Positions 7,701 to 12,543 of a stretch of DNA of 26,467 nt are shown here, in pieces. The first letter of the stretch is position 1. Each line of letters opens with the position of its first letter. A model generated the notes under the pieces. It did not search any database and was not told the DNA's origin. It saw only the letters and a program-made list of their open reading frames with translations. This DNA comes from CAMCYM01 sp964405405 (lineage in GTDB: Bacteria > Bacteroidota > Bacteroidia > Flavobacteriales_D > Sanyastnellaceae): positions 1-26,467 of the forward strand of contig CAYONT010000029.1 in the NCBI GenBank assembly GCA_964405405.1, given 5' to 3'. Both the position numbers and the translations under genes were made by a program.

Positions 7701-8377
7701 ACGATCAGAGGTTTGTCAAAAACGCTGTCTTCGCTGGGATGCACAAAGCAATCTCCTGTCACAGGCTGCGTCCCAGCGAAGGTCCCGAGCCAGAAGGGTG
7801 CCGACGCATCGGCTGCCGGCCAGGGGCCGGGAACGGGTTCGGGTGCTCCGCACGCACTGCGCAACGGCAGGAACAGGCCCGCCGACACTCCGCCCCCGGT
7901 AGCCTCTACATAGATCCCTCCGCTCCCCGGGTCCACCCAGACCGAGTCCCCGGCTTGCACGTTTCCGTCCACCGTCCAGAACCCAGGCTGCTCCGGTACC
8001 CCAGGCCCCCCAGACTCCCCCCCAGTCGGTGGGAGCAACCGCAGGCGGTTCCATCCCGGGGCTACGGTTCGGCGACTGGCCAGCAGCACCGCCCCACCGG
8101 CTCCTCCCGGACTTCCGACCCCCCCATCGCCCGCCAAGGGTTCGAGCCTGAGGGCGAGCACCCGATCTCTTCGGGCGATCGAATCCAGCAAGGCCATACG
8201 GCCTTCCAACCGGGTCCAAGCGCCTATGGACTGGGCTTGGATTTCCCTTTGATACAGTGCCTGCCGGCTGCTGCGCCAGTCAGATTGTGCCTGCATCCAG
8301 CTCCCGGACACCAAGAAAAACAAGGCAATGAGATGCCCCTTCCCATCCCACCGGACGGGGTTTCCATATGGCTTCAT
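4709..8377 (-). CDS. Secreted lipase-like alpha/beta hydrolase with T9SS type A sorting domain
   Basis: The 1222-residue product has an N-terminal signal peptide (hydrophobic 15-30, likely cut after MQA). VVEGFDP (226-232) and the GASMGG elbow at 319-324, with S321 as probable nucleophile, followed by ALDSPFRGA (348-356), identify an alpha/beta hydrolase of the esterase/lipase type. The region after about residue 680 is rich in Gly and hydrophobic beta repeats, with patterns such as LHIGD and LHIHPGSTLILEAGS that suggest a right-handed beta helix. A short Asn-Gly repeat then leads to the C-terminal sorting domain, with PNPSDGYTQL and WPAGIYFVRL, typical of Por secretion CTDs. It is therefore probably exported through T9SS and anchored at the surface; the substrate is unknown. 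The ATG at 8377 restores the signal peptide and lies 10 bases after the preceding gene. The opposite-strand frame is a composition artefact. Confidence 0.82.
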   Translation of the reverse strand: MKPYGNPVRWDGKGHLIALFFLVSGSWMQAQSDWRSSRQALYQREIQAQSIGAWTRLEGRMALLDSIARRDRVLALRLEPLAGDGGVGSPGGAGGAVLLASRRTVAPGWNRLRLLPPTGGESGGPGVPEQPGFWTVDGNVQAGDSVWVDPGSGGIYVEATGGGVSAGLFLPLRSACGAPEPVPGPWPAADASAPFWLGTFAGTQPVTGDCFVHPSEDSVFDKPLIVVEGFDPALRGETPTWGSGDMNWEVLWNCGDAEIPNTESMPTLLDSLRGLGMDLVYLDFHDGTRAVEQQAVLLQELIRLCRDHKVGDFPMVVVGASMGGLVARCALREMELAGESHCTGLFIALDSPFRGAYLPVGMQRAIGFFAQHDAEAAALADALLSPAARTLLFTTPLGPSPEFSALQSVMQAQGLPQEPMCLAVVNSNGTSPFPMVPGPLYQGSQEWLGWEAAHVQINRSPGDPYHSASTPTESVLFDCELPNVGGDWWNDLYLSATESGPADAPVWEALPGSFSLHLASFREAMEAAGLETVQSQDATMFIPARSALDLPILGVEALETSPFDGFDLEPAGVATRGHCDVTNHLDFLWDWLGQAWVDPEGPGSGGRDWGWLAPTRRSMPAWTLHTGLQASIGAPAGNGFASPSAQPFEVVTGPCADTIRVAPGAVLHIGDPQGLGFGRLRVRAGTLLLLDPGATLHIHPGSTLILEAGSECQAHGAAIHVGSGGVLESLAGSGLAFDSQPEIRLNGTDSRWRHAGIARVAAGQTLQTHAPSSGMGRMEWLGSQGRMVLEPGAQWNFTGDGPNVPGMTIAALGTARFEGTGQDAHFFQTRIELGASANWFAETDLQATQVHAVGGPAAHIQTHGRLRWESGSLQLLHLHHVHPSAASLFIRDCSIAQCNLEATQSGVRFLANACTMTSLQISSPSHSVRVEDCQWTGGAPGNSAQLQLEAANPNAVPTHIERCTFASHGVGVRTAGLATRLGCNDFVQLGTALVCQGPPAIDLVSGGNTFEDNDIHMRLIAAPWPAQAGGNTWGSCHQWLFYGSLDAPCPEQPQTLLLPASGNQWDGSTLGLPWQPSPIALQHLNAPCPAGNNGNNGNNGNGNPGTSIVVKDLAAGLPKPCTPGPITASTTPKARTSREQPTLIPNPSDGYTQLALPDDWDPENIPTLCSILNLAGGILFRTQVHTPFHRIDGSTWPAGIYFVRLEQPQTGRRTTLAWSIQR
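5075..5110. repeat. 9-base tandem repeat (GTTTCCATT-type, four units)
   Basis: Four units of GTTTCC plus three bases lie head to tail. On the coding (minus) strand they give repeated GGAAACAAT, encoding the Asn-Asn-Gly linker just before the T9SS sorting domain. Because the unit is 9 bases, gains or losses of copies would keep the frame and change only the linker length. Confidence 0.85.
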
Positions 8378-8387
8378 GGGACCTCGC

Positions 8388-9164
8388 TTAGCGGATGTTG
8401 TAGGCCAAACCCATCGGAAATCCGCCGCCCGCATGTTCCACCACCAGGGTGTCATGGAACGCCCAAGTACCGTTCCGGAACTTTGCAAAGACCGCCCAGG
8501 TTCGCCGGAACCCAGGGAATTCGTCCGGCAGGACCCACCACGTCAATTCTGCAGCCTCCCCCGCGAGGGGCTGGCCGTTTTCATCCCATCGTTCCGGCTC
8601 CCAGGGGAATTCGGTGACCGTGCCGGCCTCCAACGCTTCCCCCAATGAGGCGGAGGGCTCGCCCGCCCACGGAACCAGGGCCCAACCCCACTGATCGCCC
8701 CCCGCCGGGGCCGCTCGGCGCGCCCCGACCCGGCACCCCACCGGGGTCGGCAAGAAACAAACAGCCCCCCAGCCCGAAGCCGGCCGCCTTACCTCATACG
8801 TTTCGCCCCACCCCCCGGTGGGATGCTGGACCTCCCAACGCAACGCCGCGACCTCCCGACCCGCCGGCACTGGCACCCCCAGAACGCCGTCCCCCCGCCA
8901 CGACTCCGCCGGCCAGCTCCCCAGCGATTCCCAGGCCGCCCCGCCTCCCCAGCTTCCCCCAGCTTCCCCGGCCAGCAGCACCTCCACCATCCCGCTGGCC
9001 GGCACCGTCCCGTCCAGGAACATCGGCCGCACACACCACAACGTGCTCCCCTCGTCTGGCGTGCAACCCGTTCCACCGCCGATCACGCTCCCCATGCAAA
9101 CACAAGAAGCCCACGCCCTCCAACTCCCTGAAAACCGTGGAAAAAAAGCCAGTACATTCTTCAT
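8388..9164 (-). CDS. Tryptophan-rich probable secreted or lipid-anchored protein, unknown function
   Basis: I do not recognise this 258-residue product. The N-terminus (MKNVLAFFPRF, then a weakly hydrophobic stretch with Cys at about 22, 24 and 35) may be an export signal. VIGGGTGC resembles a lipobox but lacks the usual Leu at -3, so lipidation is uncertain. The protein has 19 Trp in 258 residues, many as GW, SW or TW, and is rich in Gly, Ala, Glu and Pro. The end (RTWAVFAKFRNGTWAFHDTLVVEH) looks like beta strands. The secreted lipase gene starts 10 bases after its stop, so both are probably one transcript and may act together. The ATG at 9164 is preferred because a -7-like box precedes it. 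A Pro-rich frame on the opposite strand exists but has no operon context and looks like a shadow. Confidence 0.65.
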   Translation of the reverse strand: MKNVLAFFPRFSGSWRAWASCVCMGSVIGGGTGCTPDEGSTLWCVRPMFLDGTVPASGMVEVLLAGEAGGSWGGGAAWESLGSWPAESWRGDGVLGVPVPAGREVAALRWEVQHPTGGWGETYEVRRPASGWGAVCFLPTPVGCRVGARRAAPAGGDQWGWALVPWAGEPSASLGEALEAGTVTEFPWEPERWDENGQPLAGEAAELTWWVLPDEFPGFRRTWAVFAKFRNGTWAFHDTLVVEHAGGGFPMGLAYNIR

Positions 9165-9169
9165 GGGCC

Positions 9170-9203
9170 CAAACATCTGCCCATCCTGGCCCGTCCGCCC
9201 AAA
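9170..9203 (-). promoter_or_regulatory. Possible promoter TTTG-N22-GATGTTTG
   Basis: On the minus strand TTTG (9203-9200) is followed after 22 bases by GATGTTTG (9177-9170), one mismatch from TAnnTTTG, ending 5 bases before the ATG at 9164. It would start a transcript for the Trp-rich protein and the secreted lipase within the bshA unit. It lies in the 65-base gap after the preceding stop and partly before it. Confidence 0.4.
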
Positions 9204-9229
9204 CCGATGCACGGCCGTCCGGCCCTAAC

Positions 9230-9802
9230 TCACAGCTGTCGCATTTCCCGAATCGCTTGGTCCATTTCTCGGGCCAAACGCTGTGCAGAACGCTCATCCA
9301 ACTGCAATCCCAATCCATACACCCCCCGGGCAGTGTGGACCCAAATCGAAGCCCCTCCGATGATCCAGAAAGCCTGTTCCCATTGGGCAAAGAAGTTCTT
9401 GGGTTGGGGGCGTACCACCTCCAACCTTGAAACTTGGTCCAGTGGAATGAACCGAGGACTGCCCCAACGCCCGTATGCGCGCTTGATGCTCAGGGCCTCC
9501 GGGGCCACCCGGATCATCTCCCGGCCGATGCGGCGCCACAGCACCACCTGTACCCCGCGGAAAGCGAAGTAACACCAGAAGGCGAGGCAAATGCCCAAGT
9601 ACATACGCTCATCCGGCACATCTGTGTTGACGGCGGCCCAACCCATGGCGACCCCCACTGCCATCCACAGCAACGTCCAACCCTCCAGCAACCGCCGCTG
9701 GCCCGGTTGAATTTCTTGGGTGATGAGAAACGTGTAAGACCCGGGATGACGCGCCTTTGAAACACGTTCTCCCAAGAACCGGGGCGTTGTGGGATCAGCC
9801 AT
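9230..9802 (-). CDS. Small membrane protein with two transmembrane helices, unknown function
   Basis: The 190-residue product has two adjacent hydrophobic helices (about 44-60 and 67-84). A polar C-terminal half follows, with alternating beta-type segments (IRVAPEALSIKRAYGRWG, IPLDQVSRLEVVRP) and a terminal amphipathic helix (LDERSAQRLAREMDQAIREM). This layout resembles bacterial PH-like membrane proteins, in which a helical hairpin precedes a beta barrel capped by a helix; that assignment is inference from pattern only. The start codon overlaps the end of bshA by 8 bases (ATGGCTGA), indicating translational coupling. No catalytic motif is visible. Confidence 0.75.
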   Translation of the reverse strand: MADPTTPRFLGERVSKARHPGSYTFLITQEIQPGQRRLLEGWTLLWMAVGVAMGWAAVNTDVPDERMYLGICLAFWCYFAFRGVQVVLWRRIGREMIRVAPEALSIKRAYGRWGSPRFIPLDQVSRLEVVRPQPKNFFAQWEQAFWIIGGASIWVHTARGVYGLGLQLDERSAQRLAREMDQAIREMRQL

Positions 9803-10922
9803 GTTGCATCACCTGTTCATAGATGGACTCATAACGGGGCAGCACACGGTCGATTCGAAACTCCAGCGCGCGCTCCTTTGCTTGTTGGGAAAACTGCTTC
9901 CATCGGTCCCGGGACTCGAGTAGGTAAATCGCATTGCGGGCCAAATCGCCCACAGCACCCACATCGCTCAACAAGCCCGAAACTCCGTGGCGGATCACCT
10001 CCGGCATGCCTCCGGCGTTGGACCCAATGACCGGGACCCCCGCTGCCATGGCCTCCAAGGCAGCCAATCCGAAACTCTCCGACTCCGAGGGCAACAGGAA
10101 CAAATCGCTGATCATCAACGCTTCTACAGGATTTTTCACCTTGCCCAAGAATACCACATCGTCCTGCAGTCCCCACTGCACCATTTGGTGCTCTGCAGGG
10201 GCCCGTTCCGGACCGTCTCCAATCATCAGGAGCTTCGCCGGCAGGGTCTGCCTCACCTCCCGGAACAGGGCCATCACATCGGGGATTCGCTTGACCGCTC
10301 GGAAGTTGGAGATGTGGGTGAGAATGGGCTCGCCCTGTGGAGCGATGGCCTGTCGGAACTCCTCGTTCGGGGTCAATTCGAAGTGGCTGGAGCAATAAAA
10401 GTTGGGCACCACCTCGATTTCGCGGTTGACGCCGAACAACTTGAACGTATCGGAACGCAGGCTCTGTGAGACAGCCGTCACAGCATTGCTCTCATTGATG
10501 GCAAAGGAAATGACCGGTTCGAACGATGGGTCACGGCCCAACAACGTGATGTCCGTTCCATGCAAGGTGGTCACCACCGGCAAGCGCACGCCTTCCTTTG
10601 CCAGGATTTCACGGGCCATATACGCTGCACTGGCGTGCGGAATGGCGTAGTGCACATGCACGAGATCCAAGGCTCGGGTCCGCGCCACCTCCACCAACTT
10701 GCTCGCCAACACGAGTTCATAGGGGGGATATTCGAAGAGGGGATAGTCGGATACCCGCACTTCGTGGTAGAAGATGTGCGTCCGAAAACTTCCCAAACGG
10801 GCGGGTTGGTCATACGTAATGAAGTGGATTTCGTGCCCTTTGGCAGCCAACGCCTTGCCCAATTCTGTTGCCACCACGCCGGATCCACCAAACGTGGGGT
10901 AGCACACCATCCCGATTCGCAT
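9795..10922 (-). CDS. bshA: N-acetyl-alpha-D-glucosaminyl L-malate synthase BshA
   Basis: The 375-residue GT4/GT-B glycosyltransferase joins GlcNAc from UDP-GlcNAc to L-malate, the first step of bacillithiol synthesis, in the cytoplasm. MRIGMVCYPTFGGSGVVATELG at the N-terminus is characteristic of BshA. Other supports are HVHYAIPHASAAYMA, TTLHGTDITLLG, VPNF, HISNFRAVKR, and the EX7E motif in PSESESFGLAALEAMAAGVPV (E282/E290). The ATG at 10922 gives the standard N-terminus; a GTG at 10964 would add 14 residues of no known function. bshB and bshC are not in the window. The small membrane protein gene overlaps its 3' end. Confidence 0.93.
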   Translation of the reverse strand: MRIGMVCYPTFGGSGVVATELGKALAAKGHEIHFITYDQPARLGSFRTHIFYHEVRVSDYPLFEYPPYELVLASKLVEVARTRALDLVHVHYAIPHASAAYMAREILAKEGVRLPVVTTLHGTDITLLGRDPSFEPVISFAINESNAVTAVSQSLRSDTFKLFGVNREIEVVPNFYCSSHFELTPNEEFRQAIAPQGEPILTHISNFRAVKRIPDVMALFREVRQTLPAKLLMIGDGPERAPAEHQMVQWGLQDDVVFLGKVKNPVEALMISDLFLLPSESESFGLAALEAMAAGVPVIGSNAGGMPEVIRHGVSGLLSDVGAVGDLARNAIYLLESRDRWKQFSQQAKERALEFRIDRVLPRYESIYEQVMQHG

Positions 10923-10926
10923 GCCA

Positions 10927-10934
10927 CAAAGGTC
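10927..10934 (-). promoter_or_regulatory. -7-like box GACCTTTG upstream of bshA
   Basis: GACCTTTG on the minus strand has one mismatch to TAnnTTTG and ends 4 bases before the bshA ATG. No TTG is seen at the right distance upstream. The 148-base gap to the divergent gene at 11071 holds no other clear minus-strand promoter. Confidence 0.3.
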
Positions 10935-11007
10935 GGTGCGAAGCGCCCGATTCTGTTGCGGCACCCGAGCCGACGGACCGAAGATTGTTCGAATAGACTC
11001 CTAAGAA

Positions 11008-11025
11008 AACTTTTTTTCAAAAGTT
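11008..11025. promoter_or_regulatory. Perfect palindrome AACTTTT-N4-AAAAGTT, candidate operator
   Basis: Two perfect 7-base arms flank TTTC. The right arm runs directly into the -33 TTG of the 11071 promoter, so a bound protein should interfere with or modulate polymerase. The same core (AACTTTT, short spacer, AAAAGTTGA) occurs upstream of the sigma factor at 21877-21910. It could also form a hairpin in RNA, but it has no gene ending beside it on either strand, so a terminator is unlikely. Confidence 0.5.
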
Positions 11026-11051
11026 GACGAAAATCAGGGTTGTTAAATTTG
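11024..11051 (+). promoter_or_regulatory. Bacteroidota housekeeping promoter TTG-N17-TAAATTTG
   Basis: TTG at 11024-11026 and TAAATTTG at 11044-11051 match both elements of the Bacteroidota sigma-A consensus with a 17-base spacer. Transcription would start near 11056-11060, leaving a leader of about 12-15 bases before the ATG at 11071. The palindrome at 11008-11025 overlaps the -33 element. Confidence 0.75.
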
Positions 11052-11070
11052 GTCTGATTAAGCTCGACAC

Positions 11071-12543
11071 ATGAACAGGCCAGGGTGGTGGAGATGGATC
11101 GGGTTGTGCTACTGGGTCATGCTGCCCGCCTGGAGCTCGAGCCAAGCCGATCGTTCTTGGTGGATGCCCGGGGAACACCTGTCCGAGGGAGACCGGAAAA
11201 AGTTGCGAGAACTGACCGAGACCCATCCCATTCGCCGGATGCAAATCCTCGCCGATGGCCCAGACTTGCCGCCATCCGTGCAACAGCTGTCGGTACATTA
11301 CGTTCGAAAGGGTGACCAAGAGGCGCTCTTGCTGGACGGTGACTTGCGTTGGTTGGTCCGGGATTTGGGCACATTCGAGAACGTAAGCGCCTCGCCACAC
11401 TGTGGCTTTAATTATGGAGCCTTTCATTTTTTGCACCATGGGCACTTGATGTCCTTTGGGGGCTCTGGTTACTGGACTGCCCACAACCAGCTTGTTGTTT
11501 TTTCAGACCAAACCAGAGAATACGAATGGGCAGCCGGTTCTCACCCCGGGATGTCCCGCGTGCACGACCAACAAGTCTTCGACCGCGGGGACGAGCTCGT
11601 TTGTTTTCAGCACATGACCCCCGCTGGGGGCGGCACGGATGAGGTAGAGATTTGGTTGCGGAACCCCATAGGGTCCGATTGGCAGTTCCTTGGTGGATAC
11701 AGCATGGGAAACTCGGCCTGGACGCCGGGTATGCCCTACTTTGTTCTGAAGGAATACGTCTTGTTTCCCAACATCAACAGGGGGTTGCGGGTGGTCCGAA
11801 AGCTGGACTTCGCCTATGTGGATTTGGCGGTACATCCATTGGGTTTGGCCTGTCAAAGAGGCGATATCCGACCCCGGCAACACGGAGACGGTTGGAGCAT
11901 TACAGACAGTTGTGTCTATGTGATTCGTGACTGGGAGGCTGCAGACACGCTGTTTCGGATGACGGATTTGCCGGTGAACGCGGTGTGGCAGGTGCCCCAG
12001 CGGACGGCGCTCACCCCTCGGTTGGGAACGGCGGTTGCCCTGCCCGGCGTGCTTTGTGGCTGGGAACGCTGGGGTTTGCCGCTTGGGCTGTCGGTTGTGG
12101 GGGTCGGATTGGGATTGGGTTGGCTTTTCCGTCGCCGGGCTTCCGGGAGGTCGGAACTACCGGCACCGCAGGTTCCGCAGGCTCCGACCTCCCAAGGCGC
12201 TTCTCCTCAGCCCGTCCTCTCGGTCCCGTCCTTCACGTACTGGTCCCCCGCCCTGATCGCTGTTTTGAGTGCAGAGGCCGCCGAGTGGGAAGTGGATGCC
12301 TTCGGACAATTGGTCGGGCTCGGCGACATCGAGCACCCCGAAACCCTGCGTTCCCATCGGGCTCGTGCCTTCCAACAGATCAACGAAGAGAGCCAGCTGG
12401 TGCTGGGTTATCCCCTGCTGGTGCGCGACAAACATCCCCGGGATGCACGGGCCGTGGTGTACCGGCGTGAGCCCGTCCCCCACTTCATCCTCGAGGGTGT
12501 CCGGGCCTTCTCTGCGGGTCAACCCAACCCCAGCGAGCGGTAA
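11071..12543 (+). CDS. Kelch-like ectodomain, one membrane helix and putative winged-helix tail
   Basis: The 490-residue product has a hydrophobic N-terminus (about 5-22) that may be a signal peptide. The extracytoplasmic part (about 30-325) includes FGGSGYW..HNQLVVF (129-144), like one Kelch/beta-propeller blade. A membrane helix (334-353) is followed by RRR and a Pro/Ser/Gln linker. The last domain (about 390-467) has hydrophobic spacing like DNA-binding winged helices seen on similar Bacteroidota proteins: LVGLGDIEHPETLRSHRARAFQQIN, then GYPLLVRDKHPRDARAVVYRRE. If correct, this is a membrane-bound one-component regulator reading an external signal, comparable in logic to ToxR. Target genes are unknown and DNA binding is inferred from pattern alone. 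It is transcribed from the promoter at 11024-11051. Its last 25 bases overlap the convergent GH3 fusion gene. Confidence 0.7.
   Translation: MNRPGWWRWIGLCYWVMLPAWSSSQADRSWWMPGEHLSEGDRKKLRELTETHPIRRMQILADGPDLPPSVQQLSVHYVRKGDQEALLLDGDLRWLVRDLGTFENVSASPHCGFNYGAFHFLHHGHLMSFGGSGYWTAHNQLVVFSDQTREYEWAAGSHPGMSRVHDQQVFDRGDELVCFQHMTPAGGGTDEVEIWLRNPIGSDWQFLGGYSMGNSAWTPGMPYFVLKEYVLFPNINRGLRVVRKLDFAYVDLAVHPLGLACQRGDIRPRQHGDGWSITDSCVYVIRDWEAADTLFRMTDLPVNAVWQVPQRTALTPRLGTAVALPGVLCGWERWGLPLGLSVVGVGLGLGWLFRRRASGRSELPAPQVPQAPTSQGASPQPVLSVPSFTYWSPALIAVLSAEAAEWEVDAFGQLVGLGDIEHPETLRSHRARAFQQINEESQLVLGYPLLVRDKHPRDARAVVYRREPVPHFILEGVRAFSAGQPNPSER

Noticed and set aside
5414..8617. A 1067-codon open frame on the plus strand opposite the secreted lipase gene.
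   Set aside because: Its translation is rich in Pro, Arg, His and Gln with no domain, no signal and no start context. The opposite strand has a signal peptide, a hydrolase motif and a T9SS domain. It is an open shadow of GC-rich coding DNA.
8645..9430. A Pro-rich plus-strand frame across the Trp-rich gene and the start of the next gap.
   Set aside because: Proline-rich antisense is what Trp/Gly-rich coding DNA gives on the other strand. The minus frame has operon spacing and a promoter-like box. Some doubt remains because the minus product has no known relatives.
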